From Gottfriedia acidiceleris (GTDB taxonomy: Bacteria > Bacillota > Bacilli > Bacillales > Bacillaceae_G): DNA of 64,000 nucleotides. This document shows positions 8,814 through 16,604 of the stretch, one piece after another (positions within the stretch are counted from its first letter, which is position 1; each line of letters opens with the position of its first letter). A program made the position numbers and the translations under genes. The notes below the pieces were generated by a model. That model saw only the letters and a list, made by a program, of their open reading frames with translations. It did no database searches and had not been told where the DNA came from. The DNA is taken from positions 1 through 64,000 of the forward strand of contig NZ_NESS01000009.1 of the NCBI RefSeq assembly GCF_002128425.1, in the 5' to 3' direction.

Positions 8814-8847
8814 GGGGTGTCTCTCTTTTTTGAGACACTCCTTTTTT
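8814..8847 (+). terminator. Terminator of the kynU-permease operon
   Basis: GGGTGTCTC pairs with GAGACACTC around an 8-nt T-rich loop and is followed by a T-run, just after the permease stop. Confidence 0.9.
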
Positions 8848-9013
8848 AATTTAAAGATTATTTCGAGAAAAGAGAGGAGAAAATAGTTAAAGTGCAGAAT
8901 TTTGTTCATAAGATTTCTTTATGTTAGTTCGTATCTCTTTTTGAATATAGGTATTTTAGTAAATGAAAAAAGTCCTGTATTCATTGAAAAATCTCGAATG
9001 GAGTTGAAGGATC

Positions 9014-9802
9014 ATTACTAGTAAAATAGAACTTGAAAATTTATCAATTGCGTATAAGGATCAAGGTAAGGGGAAGCCGATCGTTTTAATTCATGGTTTT
9101 ATGGGAAGTCATGCATATTGGGAAGAAGTAATTCCACAATTAGCAGGGGATTATCGTGTGATAGCAATTGATTTACCAGGACATGGAGACTCTACTGCTA
9201 TAAAAGAAGAGCATACAATTGAAGATTATGCAGATGTCATAAAAGATCTACTTGATCAATTAAACATTAAGCAAATAACGTTATTTGGCCACTCGTTAGG
9301 AGGCTATATTACACTTGCATTCGCGGAAAGATATTCTAATTACTTAAATGGATTTTCATTAATCCACTCTACTGCATATCCGGATAGTGAAGAAGCAAAA
9401 AAAGGTAGAGTAGCAACTAGTGATAAAGTGAAAAATGAAGGAGTGAAAAACGTAGTGGATGGGTTAATTCCTAAACTTTTCTCTCCAAAAAATATCCAAA
9501 CTAATAGTGCAGAAATAGATCAAGCAAAACAAATTGGGTATAAAACTTCAGTAGATGGCACGGTTAATGCTTTAATTAGCATGAAAAATAGACCAGACCG
9601 AAATCATGTACTTAACGGTACAAAATTACCTGTACTTTTACTTGCGGGTAAAGACGATCAGATTATTCCGCCTGAAAAGACTTTTTCGATCGAAAAAGAA
9701 AATATTAAAACTGCTACTTTAAACAGTGCCGGGCATATGAGCATGTATGAGTCTCCTGAGGAGTTAGTTAACGAGATGAAGGATTATTTAAGTTCGTTTT
9801 AA
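9014..9802 (+). CDS. Alpha/beta hydrolase with no canonical start codon (ATT start proposed)
   Basis: A complete alpha/beta-hydrolase fold. It has the oxyanion strand VLIHGFMGS, the nucleophile elbow GHSLGG, an acid loop LLLAGKDDQIIP and the catalytic His in SAGHMSMYE. The first in-frame ATG (9101) lies inside the oxyanion strand and would delete the first two beta strands. The conserved N-terminal sequence (IELENLSIAYKDQGKGKPIV) is open back to a TGA at 9005, with no ATG, GTG or TTG. An ATT at 9014 has GGAG 10 nt upstream and AAGG 3 nt upstream. It is either a rare AUU-initiated gene or one damaged at its start. Substrate unknown. Confidence 0.7.
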   Translation: MTSKIELENLSIAYKDQGKGKPIVLIHGFMGSHAYWEEVIPQLAGDYRVIAIDLPGHGDSTAIKEEHTIEDYADVIKDLLDQLNIKQITLFGHSLGGYITLAFAERYSNYLNGFSLIHSTAYPDSEEAKKGRVATSDKVKNEGVKNVVDGLIPKLFSPKNIQTNSAEIDQAKQIGYKTSVDGTVNALISMKNRPDRNHVLNGTKLPVLLLAGKDDQIIPPEKTFSIEKENIKTATLNSAGHMSMYESPEELVNEMKDYLSSF

Positions 9803-9867
9803 TGCTTAGGAAATCTTAAAAAGAATATTAAGAGCAGATTTAGGGAAGCTTTTAAAGAATAAAAAAG

Positions 9868-9912
9868 ACTTTTCATCAAGAAACGATTCTTGATGAAAAG
9901 TTTTTTTTTTTA
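9868..9912 (+). terminator. Strong intrinsic terminator after the hydrolase
   Basis: A perfect 15-bp stem (starting ACTTTTCATCAAG), an ACGA tetraloop and a run of about 12 T. Confidence 0.95.
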
Positions 9913-10046
9913 TTCAACTATACGTAAATAACATGGTCATGTCGAGTGAAATACTGTTAAGATTATTAATAAGCATATAAAGTACTTGATAAAATAGAAA
10001 ATCATAGTCATCCATATAAAAATTAGAGAAATTGGTAGGTGTAATA

Positions 10047-11348
10047 ATGTATCGGATTGGACTGATCGGCCCAGAGTGGTCTTTAGAACGAATTTTAAGT
10101 TTTTCTAAAGAATATGAAAAGGAGTTAGAATTTTTCCCATTTGCATATGATGAGCCTGCGCAAACAAAAGAGATTGTAAAGAAACATGATCGAGATGTTG
10201 ATGTCTGGCTTTTTTCAGGGCAATTACCATATAATATTGCAAAAAAAACGCTTCATTCCATTGAAAAATTATTGTATGTTCCTCATACAGAGTCATCTGT
10301 TTATAAAAGTCTGTTAAATATTATATATCTTAATGGTAAATTAATTAGGCAATTAAGCGTAGATATGCCAACATATTCAAATTTATTAGACGATGCTTTA
10401 GAGCAGTTGAATAAACCATTCAATCAGCTTTTTATCAAAAAGTTTGATGAAGAAGATATTAATTTAGAGGGAATATTACAATTTCACCTTGAATTATGGA
10501 ACGCAAATAAAATTGAAGGTGTTTTGACTAATTTTCCATCTATTTATCAGGAATTAAAAAAACTTGAAATTCCAGTTGAATGGATTTCAACTAGTAAAGT
10601 TGATATTCGACATACATTAAAGCTACTAATAGAGAAAGTAAAAGGGCTTTATTTTAAAGACTCTCAAATTGGAGTAGAATTGGTTGAAATAGAAAATTAT
10701 GAGAGTATTATAAGGAAATCAAAATCGCCTTATCATTTACAGCATATCGAACTTCGTATCAAGAATGTACTTCTAACACTTTGCGAACAATTAAATGGTT
10801 CATTGATTGAAAAAGGATATGGGAAATATTTAATTTATAGTTCTAGAGGTGCAATTGAAAGAGAGATTAATATGTTAGAAAATACGATTGAGCATTTATC
10901 ATTAGAAGCTGATTCAAAGGTTTCTGTAGGGATTGGATTTGGTGAGACTGTTTTTTCTGCAGAGAAAAATGCGATTGAATCAATTCAACAGTCAAAAGAA
11001 ATGAATAAGCATAAAATATTAATTGTACAAGAAAATGGTGAAATCATCGAGTCCCTTGGTAGTGAAGAAGAGATTACATATGCTTATCGAACAGATGACC
11101 AAGAGTTGTTGCAAAAGCTTAAACTAGGAAATATTAGTGTAAAGACATTTCATAAAGTTGAAAACCTTATTAAGAGAATGGGGTGGAATAATTTTACAAC
11201 AAAGAGTTTAGCTGAGCAGCTTAATATGACTGAACGAAATGCTAGACGTATTGTAGCAGATTTATGTGAAGTTGAATTACTAGAATGCATAGGTGAGGAA
11301 TCCTTATCTTACCGTGGGAGACCTAGTAAAATATATCGCTTTAAATAA
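10047..11348 (+). CDS. Winged-helix regulator with degenerate GGDEF-like middle domain
   Basis: About 433 residues in three parts. An alpha/beta N-terminal region (YRIGLIGPEWSLERI...) resembles a periplasmic-binding-type sensor fold. A middle region (about 230-330) has the SVGIGFGETVFSAEKNA pattern seen in degenerate GGDEF-like domains but no GGDEF active-site motif. A C-terminal winged helix (TTKSLAEQLNMTERNARRIVADL...GRPSKIYRF) follows. ATG at 10047 has AGGTG 5 nt upstream; an in-frame TTG lies at 10032. It directly precedes an M20 deacylase and a sodium-solute symporter and probably controls them in response to a small molecule (inference). Confidence 0.7.
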   Translation: MYRIGLIGPEWSLERILSFSKEYEKELEFFPFAYDEPAQTKEIVKKHDRDVDVWLFSGQLPYNIAKKTLHSIEKLLYVPHTESSVYKSLLNIIYLNGKLIRQLSVDMPTYSNLLDDALEQLNKPFNQLFIKKFDEEDINLEGILQFHLELWNANKIEGVLTNFPSIYQELKKLEIPVEWISTSKVDIRHTLKLLIEKVKGLYFKDSQIGVELVEIENYESIIRKSKSPYHLQHIELRIKNVLLTLCEQLNGSLIEKGYGKYLIYSSRGAIEREINMLENTIEHLSLEADSKVSVGIGFGETVFSAEKNAIESIQQSKEMNKHKILIVQENGEIIESLGSEEEITYAYRTDDQELLQKLKLGNISVKTFHKVENLIKRMGWNNFTTKSLAEQLNMTERNARRIVADLCEVELLECIGEESLSYRGRPSKIYRFK

Positions 11349-11377
11349 ACATTTCAAATTTGGAATGTTTATTTTTT
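11347..11377 (+). terminator. Terminator after the regulator gene
   Basis: AAACATTTC pairs with GGAATGTTT (one G-U) and is followed by ATTTTTT. Confidence 0.75.
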
Positions 11378-11424
11378 GCATTAAACATTGTTAATATTTT
11401 GAATTTTTAACAAAAATATATTGT

Positions 11425-11460
11425 AGAAAACGTTTTCAAGTAATAAAATCAGTATATAAG
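11425..11460 (+). promoter_or_regulatory. cre-like site overlapping a promoter for the M20-symporter operon
   Basis: AGAAAACGTTTTCA (11425-11438) read on the minus strand is TGAAAACGTTTTCT, a close match to the CcpA cre consensus TGWAANCGNTNWCW. Its right half provides a weak -35 (TTTTCA), with TATAAG 16 bp downstream. This arrangement predicts catabolite repression of the operon that starts at 11518. Confidence 0.6.
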
Positions 11461-11517
11461 GAAAATGACCGTAAATATTCCTTAAAAGAATTTTGAAAGA
11501 ATCATGGAGGTTTAGTG

Positions 11518-12711
11518 ATGAAGTATAATGTTTTTTCTGAATTAAAATTAGATGATGTAGTAAGTGCGATTAACGAAGAAGTAATTGGATGGAGAAGGTA
11601 TTTACATGAAAACCCGGAATTATCATTCCAAGAAGAAAATACTGCTCAATTTGTGTATGACAAACTAAAGTCATTTGGGGGCTTAGAAATTTCTAGACCA
11701 ACAAAGACTAGTATTGTAGCTAGACTAAAAGGAAATGATCCAGGAAAAGTGCTTGCAATCAGAGCGGATATGGATGCACTTCCAATACAGGAAGAAAATC
11801 AAATTGAATTTCGTTCTAAAAAAGATGGCATAATGCATGCATGTGGTCACGATGGGCACACGGCGATGCTATTAGGAGCTGCGAAAATCCTTTGTAGTTT
11901 TAAAGAAAAGATTAAAGGTGAGATACGATTTATTTTCCAACACGCAGAAGAATTACCACCTGGTGGTGCAATTGAGATGGTAAATGCAGGAGTGCTTGAT
12001 GGAGTGGATATGATTATCGGAGCACATCTAGTAAGTAATTTGGAAACCGGAAAAATTGGTTTAAATTATGGCCCTATGATGGCAGGTGCAGACATGTTTA
12101 AAATTACAATCATTGGTGAGGGAGGCCATGCTTCTTTGCCGAATCAAACAATTGATCCAATTCTGATTGGAACTCAAGTTGTAACAAACATACAGCATAT
12201 CATCTCAAGGAGGATTGATCCAATTGATACAGCTGTCATTTCAGTTACTCAATTTAATGGTGGTACAGCAGTAAATATTATACCTAATTTTGCTACTATT
12301 GGTGGATCTGTTCGGAGCTTTAACAATGAAGTTCGCAATAACATACCGAACTTGATTGAGCAAATAGTAAAAGGTATTACCGATGCTCATGGAGCTAAAT
12401 ATGAGATTGAATACCATTTCGGGTACTCACCGGTCATTAATGATAATGAAGTAACTAGTTTAATAGACAAAACTGTTTGTGAAATAGTTGGAGAAGAAAA
12501 TCGTGAATTAATTAAACCAATAATGGGAAGTGAAGATTTTTCAGCATTCCTTCATGAAGTTCCTGGGACTTATTTTTTTGTAGGTGCAAGAAATAAGGCA
12601 GAGGGAATAGTGTATCCACACCATCATCCGAAATTTAATATTGATGAGAGAGCTTTAAAAGATGGAATAAAGATATTTGTCCAAGGAGCTATTAACATAT
12701 TAAATAATTAA
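11518..12711 (+). CDS. M20-family amidohydrolase (N-acyl-amino acid deacylase type)
   Basis: A 397-residue binuclear metallohydrolase of the M20D group. It has RRYLHENPELSFQE, RADMDALPIQEE, MHACGHDGHTAM, HAEELPPGG and GEGGHASLP, the last from the dimerisation domain. Such enzymes remove acyl groups from N-acyl amino acids or cleave related amides. GGAGG lies 7 nt before the ATG; a GTG just before is too close. It is first in an operon with a DUF3311 protein and a sodium-solute symporter, so uptake and deacylation of the same amide compound is likely. The cre-like site suggests a carbon or nitrogen source. Exact substrate unknown. Confidence 0.85.
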   Translation: MKYNVFSELKLDDVVSAINEEVIGWRRYLHENPELSFQEENTAQFVYDKLKSFGGLEISRPTKTSIVARLKGNDPGKVLAIRADMDALPIQEENQIEFRSKKDGIMHACGHDGHTAMLLGAAKILCSFKEKIKGEIRFIFQHAEELPPGGAIEMVNAGVLDGVDMIIGAHLVSNLETGKIGLNYGPMMAGADMFKITIIGEGGHASLPNQTIDPILIGTQVVTNIQHIISRRIDPIDTAVISVTQFNGGTAVNIIPNFATIGGSVRSFNNEVRNNIPNLIEQIVKGITDAHGAKYEIEYHFGYSPVINDNEVTSLIDKTVCEIVGEENRELIKPIMGSEDFSAFLHEVPGTYFFVGARNKAEGIVYPHHHPKFNIDERALKDGIKIFVQGAINILNN

Positions 12712-12729
12712 AATGAAGGAGAGTAGAGT

Positions 12730-12927
12730 ATGAAAAAAATCTATTTACTTGGTTTTATCCCGGTTATTGGTTTTGTAATAGGTGCGTTGTTTTCGAATAA
12801 GGTTACTCCTTACGTACTTGGTATGCCATTTTTCCATTTTTCGATTGTACTTTGGTCACTTCTCACTACTGTATTTTTAGGTTTAATCTATCTTTTTGAT
12901 CCTGCGAATAAAGAGGAGGCAATATAA
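12730..12927 (+). CDS. DUF3311-like small membrane protein
   Basis: 65 residues with two hydrophobic helices (about 4-22 and 34-56) and a short charged tail. GGAG lies 7 nt before the ATG. Its stop overlaps the start of the symporter gene (TAATG). Small DUF3311 proteins are commonly encoded directly upstream of sodium-solute symporters and are thought to be partners of the transporter. That adjacency is the main reason for the call. Confidence 0.7.
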   Translation: MKKIYLLGFIPVIGFVIGALFSNKVTPYVLGMPFFHFSIVLWSLLTTVFLGLIYLFDPANKEEAI

Positions 12928-14408
12928 TGAATACAGGAACATTATTTATATTTTTATTTTTCGCTGTTTCCATCATTATTGGAATATGGTCAAAAAAAGG
13001 TAAAGAAATGAACTTAGAACAATGGTCTGTTGGTGGCCGGGGAATGGGAACGCTTTTCATCTTTTTATTATCAGCTGGCGAAATGTATACAACCTTTACC
13101 TTTTTAGGTGCAAGTGGATCAGCATACGGTGAAGGTGGTTCCATATTTAGTATCGTATCTTACGGATGTATTGCATCAATTATATCTTATTGGGCTTTTC
13201 CTGAGATTTGGAAATACTCTAAAAAACATAAACTAATATCTCAGTCAGATTTTATGGCGAAGAAATACAGTAGTCCAATTCTTGGAGTACTTGTTGCTAT
13301 AGTTGGAATCGTCGCTTTATTTTGCTACTTAGTATTACAACTTAAAGGCTTAGGCTATATCGTTGAAATTACATCTTATGGCGTTATTTCTTCAAAGATG
13401 GCTATTTTATTTGGCGCACTCGGGGTTACTTTATTCGTCATGCTATCAGGAATTCATGGTTCAGCATGGACCTCTGTTTTAAAGGATATTTTAATTCTTG
13501 CTATCATTTTATTTTTAGGTATTTATTTTCCGATTCATTTTTATGGCGGTATTAAGCCGATGTATCAGGCGATTGAACAAGCAAAGCCAAACTTTACAAT
13601 CCTTCCAGAACATGGGATGAATTTAACTTGGTATATTTCTACTATTATATTAAGTGGGATTGGGATGTATATGTGGCCTCACTCATTTCCGCCTATTTTT
13701 GCAGCGAAAAATGCAAAAGTTTTAAGAAAAAACGCAATCATAATGCCTTTGTATCAATTAATTTTATTATTTGCTTTTTTCGTGGGCTTTGCAGCAATCT
13801 TACAAATTAAAGGGTTACAAGGAAGTGATAGTGACAAAATATTATTGCTTCTTTCAAAAAAGACTTTTGATCCATGGTTCGTCGGATTAATAGGAGGAAC
13901 GGGGGTATTAGCTGCATTAGTACCTGCTTCTTTGATTTTAATGGTAATATCCACATTATTTGTTAAAAATATTTATCAAGTAGTAGTTCCTTCTAAATCA
14001 GAAGTACATATTACAAAACTAATAAAATTAATTGTTCCTTTTATTACTTTAATTGGTTTATATTTTACTTTTAAAGGTGGTAGCTCTTTATTTAGTATTG
14101 CAATTGTGGCGTATAATTTTATAACGCAGCTTGCTCCACCATTTTTCTTAAGTTTAATGAAAAAGAACTTTGTAACAAAGCAGGGCGCTACAACTGGAAT
14201 TATATTTGGTGGGGTTATTGTTTCAATTTTTGATTTAGGTGAAAAGACGTTTGCACAAACTTTTCCACACCTTCCACAATTGGTGAAAGACTTAAATGTG
14301 GGGATTATTGCCCTAATTATTAATGCACTTGTAATGGTTGCTGTTAGTCTTATTACAAGAAATAGTATGTCAGCGAATAAGCGGATAGATAGAGTAGTCG
14401 AGCAATGA
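12927..14408 (+). CDS. Sodium:solute symporter (SSS family)
   Basis: A 493-residue transporter with 12-13 hydrophobic segments. It has the SSS-like N-terminal pattern (EQWSVGGRGMGTLFIFLLSAGEMYTTFTFLGASG) and a central GIGMYMWPHSFPPIFAAKNAKVLRKNAI segment characteristic of the family. Translation is coupled to the small DUF3311-like gene by a 1-nt overlap. Together with the M20 deacylase it forms an uptake-and-hydrolysis unit. The substrate is probably the amide or acylated amino acid used by that enzyme (inference). Confidence 0.88.
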   Translation: MNTGTLFIFLFFAVSIIIGIWSKKGKEMNLEQWSVGGRGMGTLFIFLLSAGEMYTTFTFLGASGSAYGEGGSIFSIVSYGCIASIISYWAFPEIWKYSKKHKLISQSDFMAKKYSSPILGVLVAIVGIVALFCYLVLQLKGLGYIVEITSYGVISSKMAILFGALGVTLFVMLSGIHGSAWTSVLKDILILAIILFLGIYFPIHFYGGIKPMYQAIEQAKPNFTILPEHGMNLTWYISTIILSGIGMYMWPHSFPPIFAAKNAKVLRKNAIIMPLYQLILLFAFFVGFAAILQIKGLQGSDSDKILLLLSKKTFDPWFVGLIGGTGVLAALVPASLILMVISTLFVKNIYQVVVPSKSEVHITKLIKLIVPFITLIGLYFTFKGGSSLFSIAIVAYNFITQLAPPFFLSLMKKNFVTKQGATTGIIFGGVIVSIFDLGEKTFAQTFPHLPQLVKDLNVGIIALIINALVMVAVSLITRNSMSANKRIDRVVEQ

Positions 14409-14429
14409 GACATCTATAAGTAAGAAAAG

Positions 14430-14455
14430 CGTCGGGTCTAATGATCCGACGTTTT
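14430..14455 (+). terminator. Terminator of the symporter operon (copy 1 of a duplicated terminator)
   Basis: CGTCGGGTC pairs with GATCCGACG (one G-U) around a TAAT loop. The same 22 bases recur at 14895. Confidence 0.9.
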
Positions 14456-14700
14456 CAGTGTGTTGAAATATATTGTCGTCAATATAAAAAATACGAACAT
14501 TTAATGATATTCGATGCAATTTGCAATATTTTTAAATATGATCTTTTAACCGTCTCTTATTGATAGATTAAATAACTTTCAAAAATTTAACATAATTAAC
14601 GTCATTATAATGGCATATAACATTTTTAGGCTCAATATTGATAATGATTTGTAAATTATCTAGATTATTTTTAAGATTATTCTTTTTTATAAAGAAGTTG

Positions 14701-14822
14701 ATTGGAACGAAAGGGTGCTCGACTCCTATGGGATTAGCGGGAAGGCTGAGACCCCACAGGCGCACGCCGAGGAGGCTCAGGTCTCGCCCCATGGAAAGCG
14801 AGCACACTGTAGTGGAAATCAA
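14701..14822. repeat. GC-rich structured intergenic element (Bacillaceae repeat type)
   Basis: An abrupt GC-rich island in AT-rich DNA. The outer arms GTGCTCG (14715-14721) and CGAGCAC (14799-14805) enclose nested complementary segments: CTATGGG with CCCATGG, GAGACC with GGTCTC, and a small GGC/GCC hairpin. The whole can fold into one long imperfect stem. The wording (GTGCTCGACTCC... GGAAAGCGAGCAC... GGAAATCAA) matches from memory a dispersed intergenic element seen in many Bacillaceae genomes. No protein is encoded. It sits between two copies of the same terminator. Confidence 0.6.
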
Positions 14823-14894
14823 GATCACACAACTTATTTATCAGTGATATAATTCCAACTTAATTGACAAAGGTCTTTTTCAACAGCATGAAAA

Positions 14895-14922
14895 CGTCGG
14901 GTCTAATGATCCGACGTTTTTT
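14895..14922 (+). terminator. Second, identical copy of the 14430 terminator
   Basis: The same 9-bp stem and TAAT loop as at 14430-14451, with a better T tail (TTTTTT). It has no gene immediately upstream and closes the stretch that holds the GC-rich element. That stretch may therefore be transcribed, or the terminator may have been duplicated. Confidence 0.85.
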
Positions 14923-15471
14923 ATGTTGTTTTGTCTTTAGTGACTCATGTACCGTTTCAAATTATTTTGCCGGTTATTTTATTCGTGACTTTAAAGATTT
15001 TAGAAAAAGTTATCTCTTTCTTAGTTTCACAAACATTGTTAGTCCAAAATAGAGAATGAAATAAAAAATTAAAATTTTATCAAGAGTCATAAAACCAACT
15101 TTATTATATAATAAATCGCTAAAATTAAATAATGTAGATCATATCCTTGTAATAATGTAAGTCCGTAAAAAATCAAGAAACAAAAAAGAAAACAAAATAA
15201 AATTCAATAATTCTTTCATTCTTAACACTGCTTTTTTGAAACTTATGAGAAATTCTAAAGTTTTAATCTTTAGGATTTTTAAATTAATTTTTGTGTTCTG
15301 TCTTGTATTTTATTAGGAAATTTAAAGTAAACTGTAATAGAAAGAAACTAATTCAAAAATCTTCAATATAAAATTGATTATTAAAGTAAAAAAGTCTAAG
15401 AATTATTAGTAGAAAATATTTTACTCCCTAATTTATTTAGTAGATTAGCCGTCTCTAAACTTGTACATATT
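14923..15471. other. Gene-poor AT-rich stretch with possible decayed small membrane-protein frames
   Basis: No convincing gene. On the minus strand a 26-codon frame (15090 to 15010) encodes a hydrophobic peptide ending in VKLRKR. Just upstream, in other frames, are further hydrophobic segments interrupted by stops (about 15100-15220). This looks like the remains of a small membrane-protein gene. No terminator, RNA gene or strong promoter is visible. Confidence 0.35.
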
Positions 15472-15514
15472 CATAAATTAAAAAGTGGATAAGTATTATT
15501 TGGGAGGAATCATT

Positions 15515-16555
15515 TTGGACGCTTTTTTTAATGATTTAGTAAAAAAAGTTATTGCAAATTACCCATTAGAAGTAAAACATAGAACTTTAGAATACATTGA
15601 TGAAAAAAAAGCTGAGTGGCCCATTGATACAAATATCGGTGAAGTATTATTGAAGAAAGTTTTAATTGATGAAAGGTATATTGAATTTATGATCTATGCA
15701 ATTGACTATCTTAGAGATAATGGCGTATTTACACCAGAGGTATTAACAGCTAAATTAGGTGACGGTTTTGTAAGAATGGAAGATGAATATTTTATGTTAT
15801 TTGAAGCTGTTAATGGAAAGAGTCCAAATTTTGAGAGTGAAGAAGATCTTATCTTGTTGATGAATGGGATTGCTTCTTTTCATAAAGCTTCAATAGGTAT
15901 TGAATTAACAAATGAGAACGTTTCATCCATTCAAACAAATTGGAAAAATGAATTACAAACTAAATTTATAAAATTAACAAAATGGAAAGAAGAGCGAGCA
16001 AAGATAAAGCATCAAAATGAAATCGATAAGTTGTTTTTAAAAAATATAAATATGCTTTTAATGCAATGTGAAAAAGCTTTAGCAATAATTGATAAATATT
16101 ATATAGCAGAAGTGGGAGAAGAGACCGCGAAAACATTATGCTACCAAAATTTTGATGTAAAAGATCTTACAATTGGAGAAGACGGGAATTTATATTTCTT
16201 AAATATGAGTTCATTAAAAATCGAATTGCCGATTCATGATATGAGAAGAATTTTAAATATCGTAATGAAAGAAGAACAAAATTGGAATCCAAAGTTAATG
16301 AAGAAAATAATTATCGCATATCAGGAGATGAATCCGCTATCATGTTCGCAGTACCAGTTACTTAAAGCTGATTTATTATTTCCTCATTTATTTTATGACA
16401 TATATTCTACACATTACGAAAGTAAGGAATCACTTTTGGAGGATCCTAGTCTAGTATTAAAAATGAAAAAAATAATTACATTGGAATTAAGTAAAGAACG
16501 AATAATTTCTAACGTGTTATTACAAACAAATGAAGTACTAAAACTAAAACCTTAA
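15515..16555 (+). CDS. CotS-family spore coat protein, degenerate kinase fold
   Basis: About 346 residues related to the CotS/YutH/CotI kinase-like coat proteins and to the intact copy at 23657. Shared features include the IELPIHDMRRIL segment and the AYQEMNPLSCSQYQLLKADLLFPHLFY C-terminal domain. The catalytic HQD...N loop is replaced by YQNFDVKD (about 210-217), and the metal-binding IDxD by LNMSS, so phosphotransfer is unlikely. TTG at 15515 is chosen because GGGAGG lies 7 nt upstream; an in-frame GTG at 15485 has no site. CATAAATTA at 15472 fits the mother-cell sigma-K -10 pattern CATANNNTA. It is convergent with the germination operon. Confidence 0.75.
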   Translation: MDAFFNDLVKKVIANYPLEVKHRTLEYIDEKKAEWPIDTNIGEVLLKKVLIDERYIEFMIYAIDYLRDNGVFTPEVLTAKLGDGFVRMEDEYFMLFEAVNGKSPNFESEEDLILLMNGIASFHKASIGIELTNENVSSIQTNWKNELQTKFIKLTKWKEERAKIKHQNEIDKLFLKNINMLLMQCEKALAIIDKYYIAEVGEETAKTLCYQNFDVKDLTIGEDGNLYFLNMSSLKIELPIHDMRRILNIVMKEEQNWNPKLMKKIIIAYQEMNPLSCSQYQLLKADLLFPHLFYDIYSTHYESKESLLEDPSLVLKMKKIITLELSKERIISNVLLQTNEVLKLKP

Positions 16556-16563
16556 AAATGATA

Positions 16564-16604
16564 AAGCTCAAATCCTGTTAGTTTATGGATTCGAGCCTTA
16601 TTTT
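16564..16604. terminator. Bidirectional terminator between the CotS-like gene and the germination operon
   Basis: GCTCAAATCC pairs with GGATTCGAGC (one mismatch), flanked by A-rich and T-rich sides, between two convergent genes. Confidence 0.75.

Noticed and set aside
13976-14413. 145-codon minus-strand open frame
   Set aside because: It lies entirely opposite the sodium-solute symporter gene and its sequence reads as a mirror of that gene; no ribosome site.
14568-14847. Open frames on both strands across the GC-rich element
   Set aside because: These arise from the lack of AT-rich stop codons in a GC-rich repeat and carry no start signals.
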